DNA of 38,240 bases, from the NCBI GenBank assembly GCA_945901045.1, contig CAMDKK010000038.1, forward strand, positions 1 to 38,240, read 5' to 3'. Positions 7,775 through 16,285 of the stretch are shown here, one piece after another. Position 1 is the first letter of the stretch, and the number at the start of each line of letters is the position of its first letter. This DNA is from Limnohabitans sp. Rim8. Lineage in GTDB: Bacteria > Pseudomonadota > Gammaproteobacteria > Burkholderiales > Burkholderiaceae_C. The position numbers and the translations under genes are program-made. The notes under the pieces are model-generated. The model worked only from the letters and a program-made list of their open reading frames with translations, made no database searches and was not told where the DNA came from.

Positions 7775-8926
7775 TCAAGCTTTCGCTATGCGCTGAAACA
7801 GACCGCCTGGCAAGCGACCGATCCGCCCAGCCAACTCCAAGGTCAACAACTGCGTTTGCAGCGAGGCGGTGTCCAAGCCGCAACGTGCTTGTAAAGCGTC
7901 GAGGCCCACGGGGTCAAAACCCATGCAGGCCAGCAATTGTGCCTCTGGCGTGAGCGCTGATTCTTTCTCCTCGGTTGAAGGGTTTTGACTTGATTTAAAG
8001 GGGTCGGGCACGCGCAGCTCTTCCAGCACGTCTTGAGCTGACTCCACCAGTTTGGCGCCTTGCTTGATCAGCGCATGGCAGCCCTTGGACTGGGTCGAGT
8101 GAATCGAGCCCGGAATGGCCAGCACCTCTTTGCCTTGCTCCAGTGATTGTTTGGCCGTGATCAAGGAGCCCGACTTCAAGGCCGCCTCCACCACCAGCGT
8201 GGCCTGCGACAAACCCGAGATGATCCGATTGCGTTTGGGAAAATTCGCATTCAAGGGGGGCGTACCCAAGGGGTATTCACTCAAGATCAATCCCCGTTGC
8301 GCGATCTGGTGGGCCAGTTGCAGATGGTGCTTGGGGTAGACCCTGTCCAGCCCCGTACCGACCACCGCGATGGTAGCCAAGGCCTCTGGGGCTGCACCTG
8401 CCAAGGCCCCTTGGTGTGCAGCGCCATCAACCCCCAATGCCATGCCGGACACCACGGTCAAACCCGCGCTACTCAAGACTTGTGCAAACGCTTTGGCGTT
8501 GTGTTCCCCTTGGGGTGTGGGGTTGCGACTGCCCACCACCGCAATGCACGAGGTGGCTTCGAGCTTGGCCAGCCAGTCTGTTTGTCCGATGGCGTACAGC
8601 ATCATGGGCGGGTCGGGCATTTGCAGCAGCGCGCTGGGGTATTCTTTGTCGCCGAGTGTCACGATGCTACGTTGTACCTTGGAGCCTGCAGGTGTTTGCA
8701 GCCATTCCCACGTGTCGTCCAGCAGGGTTTGCAAGCCTTCGGGCTCTTGCTGCAAAGCCAGTGCTTGCGCAGCAGAGACGACTTGCCGCAAAGTCGAACT
8801 GCTCTGTGTAAAGACGGCTTCAGGTAAGCCAAAAGCAGCCATCAAGCGGCGCATTGTTTCGTTGCCCACGCCGTGGGTCAAACTCAGGCGCAGCCAAGCG
8901 CTCAACTCTTCTTTCGAAGTGATCAT
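7775..8926 (-). CDS. dprA: DNA-processing protein DprA (Smf)
   Basis: A 383-residue protein. The Rossmann-like DNA-binding core shows VVGSRNPTPQGEHNA, VVSGMALGVDGAAHQGAL, GLILSEYPLGTPP, FPKRNRIISGLSQATLVVEA and GSLITAKQSLEQGKEVLAIPG, all standard for the Smf/DprA family. An N-terminal helical domain precedes it, and a C-terminal winged-helix-like region ends with GRIGRLPGGLFQRIA. DprA loads RecA on incoming single-stranded DNA during natural transformation. ATG 8926 is chosen because GGAGGAG lies just upstream; the longer frame to 9007 has no such site. Its presence is compatible with competence, but no other competence gene is in the window. Confidence 0.96.
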   Translation of the reverse strand: MITSKEELSAWLRLSLTHGVGNETMRRLMAAFGLPEAVFTQSSSTLRQVVSAAQALALQQEPEGLQTLLDDTWEWLQTPAGSKVQRSIVTLGDKEYPSALLQMPDPPMMLYAIGQTDWLAKLEATSCIAVVGSRNPTPQGEHNAKAFAQVLSSAGLTVVSGMALGVDGAAHQGALAGAAPEALATIAVVGTGLDRVYPKHHLQLAHQIAQRGLILSEYPLGTPPLNANFPKRNRIISGLSQATLVVEAALKSGSLITAKQSLEQGKEVLAIPGSIHSTQSKGCHALIKQGAKLVESAQDVLEELRVPDPFKSSQNPSTEEKESALTPEAQLLACMGFDPVGLDALQARCGLDTASLQTQLLTLELAGRIGRLPGGLFQRIAKA

Positions 8927-8993
8927 GTCTCCTCCCTGACTTATTTGTGATTCATTGTGAAGGCAAGGGGTGGGTGATGTCAAAATTACGGGC

Positions 8994-9674
8994 ATGAAAC
9001 TGTGCATTCTGGATAACGATGTGCTGGACCCCGAGATGGCTGCGGTCTACGGCAGCTACGCGGCCATGACAGAGCGCTTGTTGCGCCAAGCCGGTGCGCA
9101 AGGTGAAATCAACGTGTTTCACCCCTACCATGGCCACTATCCCGCCGATTGGGATGCCTTCGACGCGGTGTTGCTGACGGGCAGTCGAGCGGATGCTTTT
9201 TCGGATGTACCTTGGGTCGTGAACTTGCGTGCACAGGTGACGCACTTGTTGGCCGCACACAAAAAACTGGTCGGGATTTGTTTTGGCCATCAGCTCATTG
9301 CCCTGTGTCTGGGCGCGCCGGTGGGACGTGCGCCGCAAGGCTGGTGCATGGGCCGTATGAATTACACAAGGTTTGACGAGCCTGCGCAAACATGGTCTTT
9401 GTTGGCCAGCCATCAAGACCAAGTGCTGGCACTGCCGCCCGGCGCGCAGTTGCTGGCCAGCCACGCGCAGTGTCCAGTGGCCGCTTTCCGTGTGCAGGAC
9501 AGGGTGTGGTGTGTGCAACCCCACCCGGAGTTTGTGCCCGATTACAGCGCTTTTTTGCTTCACAAACGCCGTACCCAACTGGGGGAGCAGGCCTTTCAAA
9601 TGGGCATGGACAGTTTGTCGGAGGGCCATGATGGTTTGGCTTTGGGTCAGGAAATTGTGCGTTTTGTGGGCTGA
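8994..9674 (+). CDS. Class I glutamine amidotransferase-like protein
   Basis: A 226-residue stand-alone GATase1 domain. The nucleophile elbow VGICFGHQLIA has Cys96, and the catalytic His/Glu pair is His177/Glu179 in QPHPEF. LLTGSRADAF fits the oxyanion region of the stand-alone guaA-like group. Such proteins hydrolyse the gamma-glutamyl amide of glutamine or similar gamma-glutamyl compounds. ATG 8994 is chosen; the GTG 8970 extension is short and has no better ribosome site. It is divergent from dprA. A related type of protein (TdnT/AtdA2) acts in aniline degradation, but this gene is about 7 kb from the GS-like/Rieske operon, so a link is speculative. Confidence 0.9.
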   Translation: MKLCILDNDVLDPEMAAVYGSYAAMTERLLRQAGAQGEINVFHPYHGHYPADWDAFDAVLLTGSRADAFSDVPWVVNLRAQVTHLLAAHKKLVGICFGHQLIALCLGAPVGRAPQGWCMGRMNYTRFDEPAQTWSLLASHQDQVLALPPGAQLLASHAQCPVAAFRVQDRVWCVQPHPEFVPDYSAFLLHKRRTQLGEQAFQMGMDSLSEGHDGLALGQEIVRFVG

Positions 9675-9734
9675 GCCGACGAAGCACTCATAAATTGGCG
9701 AAAATACACGCTTACTCTGACCTTTTTTTGCGCC

Positions 9735-10244
9735 ATGGCCTTGCTTCATATTCTTCGTTACCCTGACCCTAAATTGCACACCGTGGCCAAGCCTGTGGTG
9801 GCCGTGGACGAACGCATTCGCGCGTTGATCGCCGACATGCTGGAGACCATGTACGAAGCCAGTGGCATTGGCTTGGCTGCGACCCAGGTCGATGTGCATG
9901 AGCGCGTGGTGGTGATCGATACCTCAGAAGACCGCAACCAACCGCTGGTGTTGATCAACCCCGAAATCACCTGGATGAGCGACGAACGCGTCAAAGGGGA
10001 TGAGGGTTGTTTGTCGGTGCCCGGTATTTACGACGGCGTGGAGCGTGCCGCCCAAGTCAAAGTCCAAGCCATGGACGCGCGAGGCCAGTTGCGCACCATT
10101 GAGGCGGACGAGTTGCTCGCCGTGTGCATTCAGCACGAACTCGACCATTTGATGGGCAAGGTGTTTGTCGAGTATCTGTCGCCCCTCAAACGAAACCGCA
10201 TCAAAACCAAACTTGTCAAAGCCTTGCGTGACGAAGACGACTGA
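9735..10244 (+). CDS. def: Peptide deformylase
   Basis: A 169-residue protein with all three deformylase motifs: GIGLAATQ (residues 44-51), EGCLS (90-94, with the metal ligand Cys92) and QHELDH (133-138, with His134 and His138 as ligands and Glu135 catalytic). It removes the formyl group from nascent proteins in the cytoplasm. It is 12 nt before fmt, the enzyme that adds the formyl group to initiator tRNA, forming the conserved def-fmt pair. Confidence 0.98.
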   Translation: MALLHILRYPDPKLHTVAKPVVAVDERIRALIADMLETMYEASGIGLAATQVDVHERVVVIDTSEDRNQPLVLINPEITWMSDERVKGDEGCLSVPGIYDGVERAAQVKVQAMDARGQLRTIEADELLAVCIQHELDHLMGKVFVEYLSPLKRNRIKTKLVKALRDEDD

Positions 10245-10256
10245 AAGCCCCCTGAG

Positions 10257-11225
10257 ATGCGTGTGATCTTTGCGGGTACGCCTGAATTTGCCAGCGTGGC
10301 GCTGGCACAGTTGCACGCTGCAGGGCATGAGGTCGTGTTGGTCCTGACCCAACCCGACCGGCCGGCCGGTCGCGGCATGAAGCTGCAAGCCTCGGCCGTC
10401 AAACAGTGGGCGGTGTCAAAGGACTTGGCGGTGTCACAGCCGCGCAGCCTGCGACACGATGGCAAATACCCCGATGATGCGCAGGCTGCGCAAAGGGCCA
10501 TCGCGGCGGCCAATGCCGATGTGATGGTGGTCGCGGCCTATGGTTTGATCTTGCCGCAGTGGGTGTTGGATGCGCCGCTTCATGGCTGCTTGAACATCCA
10601 TGCCTCCTTGTTGCCACGTTGGCGCGGTGCTGCGCCGATTCACCGTGCCATTGAAGCCGGCGACAGCGTGACCGGTGTGACCATCATGCAAATGGATGCG
10701 GGGCTGGACACCGGCGACATGCTGTTGACGCAAACTGTGAGCATCGCGCCGACAGACACCACTTCTGCGTTGCATGACAAATTGGCCGACTTGGGGGGTC
10801 GCCTGATCGTGCAGGCGCTGGGCAGCGTGGGGCAGTTCAAGCCACAAGTGCAGCCCGTCGAAGGCGTGACCTACGCGCACAAGATTGAAAAGTCCGAGTC
10901 GAGTGTGGACTGGACCTTGCCTGCGGCGGTGATTGAAAGACGCCTACGGGCCTTCGATCCTTTTCCTGGCGCGTCGTGTGTGATGCCCAACGCAACCGAA
11001 ACAGAGACGGTCAAAATCTGGCAAGCACAAGTGCTGCCAAATACAAGCCAAAGCCCAGCAGGCACGGTCTTAAGCGCTGATGCGCAGGGCGTTTGTGTGG
11101 CCTGTGGCGAAGATGCATTGCGCATCACCCAATTGCAACGGCCCGGTGGTAAACGCTTGAGTGCAGCAGATTTTATGCGCGGCTTTGCATTGCAGCATGG
11201 GCAAATGCTGGGCACTAAAGCGTAA
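10257..11225 (+). CDS. fmt: Methionyl-tRNA formyltransferase
   Basis: A 322-residue protein. [16 protein letters not shown] at the N-terminus, [32 protein letters not shown] (the formyl-folate binding site of the catalytic domain) and [11 protein letters not shown] are diagnostic; the C-terminal OB-like tRNA-binding domain follows around residue 210. It uses 10-formyltetrahydrofolate to formylate Met-tRNA(fMet). It lies directly after def, and azlC starts 9 nt after its stop, suggesting one transcript for four genes. Confidence 0.98.
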   Translation: MRVIFAGTPEFASVALAQLHAAGHEVVLVLTQPDRPAGRGMKLQASAVKQWAVSKDLAVSQPRSLRHDGKYPDDAQAAQRAIAAANADVMVVAAYGLILPQWVLDAPLHGCLNIHASLLPRWRGAAPIHRAIEAGDSVTGVTIMQMDAGLDTGDMLLTQTVSIAPTDTTSALHDKLADLGGRLIVQALGSVGQFKPQVQPVEGVTYAHKIEKSESSVDWTLPAAVIERRLRAFDPFPGASCVMPNATETETVKIWQAQVLPNTSQSPAGTVLSADAQGVCVACGEDALRITQLQRPGGKRLSAADFMRGFALQHGQMLGTKA

Positions 11226-11234
11226 ATCCGATCC

Positions 11235-11954
11235 ATGTTTTTCCTGCCTTCTCTCTACAGACATCCTGAGTTTGCAAAAGGCGCCCGCGAGTTGGCGCCG
11301 CAAGCCTTGGGCATTGCCGCATGGGGCCTGGTGACGGGCGTGTCCATGGTCAAGTCGGGCATGAGCGTATTCGAATGTGTGGTCATGACCTTGGTGGTGT
11401 TTGCCGGCAGTTCACAATTAGCGGCCATTCCGCTGATCATTGCGGGTGCGCCTGCATGGGTGATTTTGGCTACCGGATTTTGTGTGAATTTGCGTTTCGT
11501 CGTGTTCAGCCTGCACCTTCGTCCGTACTTGATTCACTTGCCACTGTGGCGTCGCTTGGGTCATGGTTACATGACCGCCGATGTGAGTTATGTGCTGTTC
11601 ATCAAACGCTTTGCCCAACCCAGCACAAGCCCTCAGGACAGGCTGGCCCAAGAGGCCTATTTGGCAGGGAACGATGGCCTCAATTGGTTCAGTTGGGTTA
11701 CTTTCAGTTTGATCGGTATCACTTTGGCCAATGGCATTCCACCGGCTTGGGGCTTGGGTTTTGCTGGCATTCTGTGCTTGCTGGGCATCCTGTGTTCGCT
11801 GGCCAGTTCGCGCATGCGGGTCTTGTCGGGTTTGGTGGCCGGTGCAGCCGCCGTGGCGGCTTATGCTTTGCCGCTCAAGCTGAACATCGTGGTGGCCATT
11901 GCGGCCGCTGTGATCTTGTGCCTGACGGTTGAGCGTGTGCGGGGTGTGAAATGA
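11235..11954 (+). CDS. azlC: AzlC family branched-chain amino acid exporter subunit
   Basis: A 239-residue membrane protein. GIAAWGLVTGVSMVKSGMS, VFAGSSQLAAIPLI and NLRFVVFSLHLRPYL are typical AzlC motifs. AzlC and AzlD form the LIV-E type exporter of branched-chain amino acids and analogues. The gene sits 9 nt after fmt and overlaps azlD by ATGA (11951-11954). Several hydrophobic helices are visible and the length is normal. The substrate is inferred from the family only. Confidence 0.94.
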   Translation: MFFLPSLYRHPEFAKGARELAPQALGIAAWGLVTGVSMVKSGMSVFECVVMTLVVFAGSSQLAAIPLIIAGAPAWVILATGFCVNLRFVVFSLHLRPYLIHLPLWRRLGHGYMTADVSYVLFIKRFAQPSTSPQDRLAQEAYLAGNDGLNWFSWVTFSLIGITLANGIPPAWGLGFAGILCLLGILCSLASSRMRVLSGLVAGAAAVAAYALPLKLNIVVAIAAAVILCLTVERVRGVK

Positions 11955-12298
11955 CCGATTGGATGAACAGCACCGACTTGTGGACACTGGCAGTGATTCT
12001 TGGCTTGGCAGCGATGACGGTGGTGACACGGTGTTTTTTCTTGATCTCCAATGCCGAATGGCAACTGCCCCATTGGGCACAACGCGGCTTGCAGTACGCA
12101 CCGATTGCCGCGCTGTCGGCCGTGGTCATTCCTGAGGTCGTGATGCAGCAAGGCGAGCTGATCAGCACCTTGCAAGATGCCAGGCTGTATGCGGCCGCAG
12201 TGGGTGCGGCGGTGTACTTTTGGCGTCGCGACGTACTGCAAACGATCTTGTTGGGCATGGCGGTGTATTTGCCCTTGCATTTGGGCTGGGGCTGGTGA
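11951..12298 (+). CDS. azlD: AzlD family small exporter subunit
   Basis: A 115-residue protein with about four transmembrane helices. LAAMTVVTRCFFLIS and GLQYAPIAALSAVVIPEV match the AzlD family, the small partner of AzlC. Its start overlaps the azlC stop by 4 nt, supporting joint synthesis. It is the last gene of the def-fmt-azlC-azlD run; a tandem repeat follows at 12321-12360 before pgk. Confidence 0.92.
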   Translation: MTDWMNSTDLWTLAVILGLAAMTVVTRCFFLISNAEWQLPHWAQRGLQYAPIAALSAVVIPEVVMQQGELISTLQDARLYAAAVGAAVYFWRRDVLQTILLGMAVYLPLHLGWGW

Positions 12299-12320
12299 GC
12301 TAACCACAATCACAGCTCCC

Positions 12321-12360
12321 GTTAGTCTGCGTCAGTTCCCGTCAGTTGCCGTCAGTTGCG
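12321..12360. repeat. Four tandem 10-bp repeats upstream of pgk
   Basis: Four consecutive decamers are present: GTTAGTCTGC, GTCAGTTCCC, GTCAGTTGCC and GTCAGTTGCG. The last three differ at one or two positions and the first is more diverged. The array fills most of the azlD-pgk gap and ends 39 nt before the pgk start, where a promoter or activator array could lie. Confidence 0.8.
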
Positions 12361-12399
12361 GCTCTTAAAATGACAGATAAATTACCATTACAGTCCACC

Positions 12400-13593
12400 A
12401 TGAACGTCATTCGTTTTTCTGATTTGTGCGCCAGCGGCGCTGCCCAAGGCCAACGTGTTTTCATTCGCGCCGACCTGAACATACCGCAAAACGACGATGG
12501 CACCATCACCGAAGACACGCGCATTCGCGCATCGGTGCCTTGCATTCAAATGGCGCTCGACGCCGGCGCTGCCGTGATGGTGACCAGCCACCTGGGACGC
12601 CCCACTGAAGGTGAGTTCAAACCTGAAGACTCCTTAGCCCCCGTGGCCAAACGCCTGGGCGAGTTGCTCGGCCGTGAGGTGCCTTTGGTTGCCAACTGGG
12701 TGGACGGTGTGCACGTGGTACCGGGCCAATTGGTCGTGCTCGAAAACTGCCGCTTGAACAAAGGTGAGAAAAATAACACCCCTGAGTTGGCCCACAAACT
12801 CGGCGCCTTGTGCGATATTTTTGTGCACGACGCGTTCGGAACCGCCCACCGCGCCGAAGGCACCACCTACGGCATCGCGCAGTTCGCGCCTGTGGCCTGC
12901 GCAGGCCCCTTGTTGGCGGCCGAAATGGACGCGATCAGCAAGGCCTTGGCCTTGCCTCAGCGTCCACTGGCTGCCATTGTGGCGGGCAGCAAGGTGTCGA
13001 CCAAACTGACCATTTTGAAAAGCTTGGCCAACAAAGTGGACCAGTTGATTGTGGGCGGTGGCATTGCCAATACCTTCATGTTGGCTGTGGGATTGAACAT
13101 TGGCAAAAGCTTGGCCGAGCATGATTTGTTGGCCGAGGCCAAAGAAGTCATTCAGATCATGAAAGCGCGCGGTGCCGAGGTGCCTATTCCTACGGACGTG
13201 GTGACAGCCAAAACCTTTTCTGCCGATGCCGTGGCGACCGTGAAACAAGCCACCGAAGTGGCCGATGACGATTTGATTTTGGACATTGGCCCGGAGACTG
13301 CGGCCAGGCTGGCCGCGCAGCTCAAGCACGCCGGCACGATTGTGTGGAATGGTCCGGTGGGGGTGTTTGAGTTTCCTGCGTTTGAAAATGGCACCAAGCG
13401 CATTGCCCAGGCGATTGCCGAGTCCCGTGCTTTCAGCATTGCCGGCGGTGGTGACACCTTGGCCGCTATCGCCAAGTACGGTATCGAGCACCAGGTGGAT
13501 TACATCTCGACGGGGGGCGGCGCGTTTCTGGAAGTGCTGGAAGGCAAGACCTTGCCTGCATTTGAAATTTTGACCCGCCGCGCTGCGGGTTGA
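12400..13593 (+). CDS. pgk: Phosphoglycerate kinase
   Basis: A 397-residue protein, the usual bacterial length. Motifs include [90 protein letters not shown] and [12 protein letters not shown], together the substrate and nucleotide sites of the enzyme. It interconverts 1,3-bisphosphoglycerate and 3-phosphoglycerate with ATP formation. ATG 12400 gives the standard N-terminus MNVIRFSDL; the longer frame to 12346 reads into the repeat region. In many Burkholderiales pgk is next to pyk, but here pyk is about 18.8 kb downstream. Confidence 0.98.
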   Translation: MNVIRFSDLCASGAAQGQRVFIRADLNIPQNDDGTITEDTRIRASVPCIQMALDAGAAVMVTSHLGRPTEGEFKPEDSLAPVAKRLGELLGREVPLVANWVDGVHVVPGQLVVLENCRLNKGEKNNTPELAHKLGALCDIFVHDAFGTAHRAEGTTYGIAQFAPVACAGPLLAAEMDAISKALALPQRPLAAIVAGSKVSTKLTILKSLANKVDQLIVGGGIANTFMLAVGLNIGKSLAEHDLLAEAKEVIQIMKARGAEVPIPTDVVTAKTFSADAVATVKQATEVADDDLILDIGPETAARLAAQLKHAGTIVWNGPVGVFEFPAFENGTKRIAQAIAESRAFSIAGGGDTLAAIAKYGIEHQVDYISTGGGAFLEVLEGKTLPAFEILTRRAAG

Positions 13594-13614
13594 AGCTCAA
13601 AAAACGAAGAAAGA

Positions 13615-13665
13615 GCAGCCTACAGCCCGGCTCACGACGACGTTTGCATTCGTCCTTTAGGCTGC
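13615..13665. other. Composite inverted repeat between convergent pgk and desaturase genes
   Basis: GCAGCCTA (13615-13622) and TAGGCTGC (13658-13665) form an 8-bp outer stem enclosing a GACGA/TCGTC inner stem with a 9-nt loop. It spans the desaturase stop codon and lies just after pgk. It may be a weak bidirectional terminator, but there is no T-run. Confidence 0.25.
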
Positions 13666-14769
13666 AGTAACTTGTGGCAAATTACCCCGCACCGGACTGG
13701 TTTTTTTGCCGGCAAAGTCGGTCCAGCATTCGCGGGTGAAGTCGTACAGTTTGCAGTCACGGGCGGTTTGGAAATACCAGCGCCATGAGAAGGGCTGCAC
13801 GATGATGCGTCCAGGCAGCATTTCTTCGAGTTTGGCTTGCGCTTGCTTGAGTTTGTACAGCGGGATGCTCATGTCCACGTGGTGGGCGGTGTGCTCCATG
13901 ATGTGGTGCAGCATGGCGCCGATATTGAATTTGAAGGTCAGGTGCACCGTAGTGGACACGAAGGGCTGGGCCTTCATCCAGGCGCTTTTTTCGTTGTGCC
14001 AAGACACCTTCACATGGGTGTGGTGCACATACACCACAAAGCCGATCATGGAGTTCCAAAAGAAAAACGGCACCGCCACGCCGAGCAGCAAGCTCAAGGC
14101 CACGGATTGGTCGGTGGCCACAGCAGCGGCCGAAATGACGGCCACCCACAGAGCGCCGAAAATAGTGACCAACATGCTGTCTTTGAAGAAGATCGGGCGG
14201 CGCGTGGGCATGTGCGACTTGTTGGGGAAGAACTCGCGCTTCCACCAAATCTCAATCATGTAGTACAGGCCCGGTGCCCAGCCGCTGCGGTAAGCCCGCT
14301 CGAGCAGTCGTTGCATGGTCGGGAGGGCGGCAAACTCTTCGGTGGTCAGCGGCGTCCAGACAAAGTCCACGCCTTTGAGGTTGGTGTAGCCATGGTGCAC
14401 CACGTTGTGGCCGGTGTCCCACAGGCTGTAGGGTGTGAGTGAGGGCAAAAAGGCGATGCGGCCCAAGACCTTGTTCAGTTCGCGGTTGGGTGTCAGGCTT
14501 TGGTGGCAGGCGTCATGCCCAATGATGAACAAGCGGCCGATCACAAAACCGGCGACCAGGCCACAGACCAGCTTGGCCCAGGCGGCCTCGAACATCACTG
14601 TGCCGGTGATCAGCGCGAAAAACAACGCGTAGTCCATGAACAAAAAGAAAAAGGCGCTGAAATAAGTACGGCCTGACAAGGGGATCAACCATTCGCGCAA
14701 GACCTTGCGGTGGGGTACGGGCTGATCCAGCGGGATGGGCTGAGAAGAAGTCGTCAAAGGAGTGGTCAT
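13657..14769 (-). CDS. Membrane fatty acid desaturase
   Basis: A 370-residue membrane protein with the three histidine boxes of non-haem di-iron desaturases: HDACH (85-89), HNVVHH (121-126) and HTAHH (293-297). Hydrophobic pairs at about 38-75 and 200-248 place the boxes on the cytoplasmic face. It introduces a double bond into acyl chains, probably of membrane lipids; position and chain length cannot be inferred. It is convergent with pgk. The upstream 222-nt gap separates it from the divergent acyl-CoA dehydrogenase. Confidence 0.94.
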   Translation of the reverse strand: MTTPLTTSSQPIPLDQPVPHRKVLREWLIPLSGRTYFSAFFFLFMDYALFFALITGTVMFEAAWAKLVCGLVAGFVIGRLFIIGHDACHQSLTPNRELNKVLGRIAFLPSLTPYSLWDTGHNVVHHGYTNLKGVDFVWTPLTTEEFAALPTMQRLLERAYRSGWAPGLYYMIEIWWKREFFPNKSHMPTRRPIFFKDSMLVTIFGALWVAVISAAAVATDQSVALSLLLGVAVPFFFWNSMIGFVVYVHHTHVKVSWHNEKSAWMKAQPFVSTTVHLTFKFNIGAMLHHIMEHTAHHVDMSIPLYKLKQAQAKLEEMLPGRIIVQPFSWRWYFQTARDCKLYDFTRECWTDFAGKKTSPVRGNLPQVTAA

Positions 14770-14830
14770 AGCGCAGATGCAAGTCTTAAGATTTCAAAGT
14801 GTAGGTGCGGAATGGTTAACCGGAGATGAC

Positions 14831-14941
14831 ATGGATCAATCGAAGACTCAGGTCAAAATGTCGCTTATGCCGATTTTAAAGGAGCAGGGGCAAGATCAGT
14901 CACCTTCGCGGCCCAAGCCCTTGGATTTTGCAGAACTTTAA
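14831..14941 (+). CDS. Possible small ORF, 36 residues
   Basis: ATG 14831 is preceded by CGGAGATGAC, a good ribosome-binding sequence, and the frame runs 36 codons to TAA 14939-14941. The product is polar (begins MDQSKTQVKMSLMP, ends PSRPKPLDFAEL) with no signal peptide or known domain. It lies 50 nt upstream of the acyl-CoA dehydrogenase. It could be a small protein, a leader peptide or chance; I do not recognise it. Confidence 0.25.
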   Translation: MDQSKTQVKMSLMPILKEQGQDQSPSRPKPLDFAEL

Positions 14942-14991
14942 GCCCAAAAGACCGCACAATAGCAACTTCAAGATAGGAATGGTGACACGCA

Positions 14992-16131
14992 ATGGCCTTG
15001 ACGCGCAGCCTTTTTAACGATGACCATGAGCAGTACCGGGACGCTTTAAGGCGGTTTCTGGACAAAGAAGTTGTGCCGCATCACGCGCGCTGGGAGGATC
15101 AGCAGTATGTGGACCGCGAGGCCTGGCTCAAAGCCGCACAAGCGGGCTTTTTGTGCGGCACGATGCCCGAGGCTTACGGCGGTGCGGGCGGCGACAAGTT
15201 GTTCTCGGTGGTGTTGATGGAAGAAATTGCCCGCATCAATGCCACGGGCTTGGGCTGGAGTTTGCACTCCGAGATCGTGGCGCCGTATTTGCTGCATTAC
15301 GGCACTGAGGCGATCAAGGCCAAGTACCTGCCTGCCATGGCGCGGGGCGAGATGATCGGTGCCATTGCCATGACCGAACCTTCGGCAGGCTCGGACTTGC
15401 AAGGCATACGCACGACGGCCGTTTTAGAAGGCGATCATTACCGTTTGAATGGCTCCAAGACTTTCATCACCAACGGTTACTTGTCTGACTTTGTGATTGT
15501 GGTGGCCAAAACCAAGCCCGATGCGGGCGCCAAAGGCACGAGCTTGTTGCTGGTGGACGCCCATTTGGCTGGGTTTACCAAAGGCAAGCCCTTGAAAAAG
15601 GCCGGCTTGAAAGCCCAAGACACCTGCGAATTGTTCTTTGACAATGTGATGGTGCCTGCGGGCAATTTGCTGGGCGGTGAAAATCAGGGCTTCATTTACC
15701 TCATGCAAGAGTTGCCATGGGAGCGATTGCAAATAGCCATTTCCGGACTCGCCTGCGCCGAAGCCGCGCTGGCCCACACGGTGACCTATGCCCATGACCG
15801 GCATGCGTTCGGTCAAGAAATCGCCAAGTTCCAGAACATCAAGTTCCAACTGGCCGACATGAAGACCGAAATCCAAGTGGGCCGCGTGTTTGTCGACCGC
15901 TGTATAGAGTCTTTAATGAAGGGCGAACTGGACGCGGTGACCGCCTCCATGGCCAAGGCCTGGTGTACCGACATGCAATGCAAGGTGCTGGACACGTGTG
16001 TGCAAATTCACGGCGGCTACGGTTATATGTGGGAGACCTTTGTCACCCGCGCCTGGGCCGACGCGCGCGTGCAGCGCATTTACGGCGGCACCAATGAAAT
16101 CATGAAAGAGCTTATCGGCCGAAGCCTGTAG
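14992..16131 (+). CDS. Acyl-CoA dehydrogenase, LCAD-like
   Basis: A 379-residue FAD enzyme of the acyl-CoA dehydrogenase family, which introduces the alpha-beta double bond in acyl-CoAs. MTEPSAGSDLQGIRTTA (from about 127), GSKTFITNGYLSDFV, DNVMVPAGNLLGGENQGF, DRHAFGQEIAKFQNIKF and IHGGYGYMWE are standard. The C-terminal YGGTNEI has Gly where medium-chain enzymes carry the catalytic Glu. Glu244 in LPWERL occupies the alternative base position known from long-chain and isovaleryl-CoA dehydrogenases, so activity is likely retained. ATG 14992 is the obvious start. No beta-oxidation partner is adjacent. Confidence 0.96.
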   Translation: MALTRSLFNDDHEQYRDALRRFLDKEVVPHHARWEDQQYVDREAWLKAAQAGFLCGTMPEAYGGAGGDKLFSVVLMEEIARINATGLGWSLHSEIVAPYLLHYGTEAIKAKYLPAMARGEMIGAIAMTEPSAGSDLQGIRTTAVLEGDHYRLNGSKTFITNGYLSDFVIVVAKTKPDAGAKGTSLLLVDAHLAGFTKGKPLKKAGLKAQDTCELFFDNVMVPAGNLLGGENQGFIYLMQELPWERLQIAISGLACAEAALAHTVTYAHDRHAFGQEIAKFQNIKFQLADMKTEIQVGRVFVDRCIESLMKGELDAVTASMAKAWCTDMQCKVLDTCVQIHGGYGYMWETFVTRAWADARVQRIYGGTNEIMKELIGRSL

Positions 16132-16285
16132 AGCACAGCCTTACGGGCCGCCTTGATGCGTTCCATCAGACCCGCTGAGCAGGCCTTGGCAAAGCACGTT
16201 GTGCACGGCTGAGATCGGTTGGCGGCTACCGTTCAATCGGCAATCATTTCGGGCTGAATGTGTATCAGCCTGGCTGTACTTATCC

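Noticed and set aside
8994-9674. Glutamine amidotransferase as the TdnT/AtdA2 partner of the GS-like/Rieske operon
   Set aside because: It is over 7 kb away, on the other strand, next to dprA and def, so linkage evidence is lacking.
12634-13491. 285-codon open frame antisense to pgk
   Set aside because: Shadow of pgk with no recognisable motif.
16132-16285. Terminator between the convergent acyl-CoA dehydrogenase and MBL hydrolase genes
   Set aside because: No convincing stem with T-run was found in the 154-nt gap.
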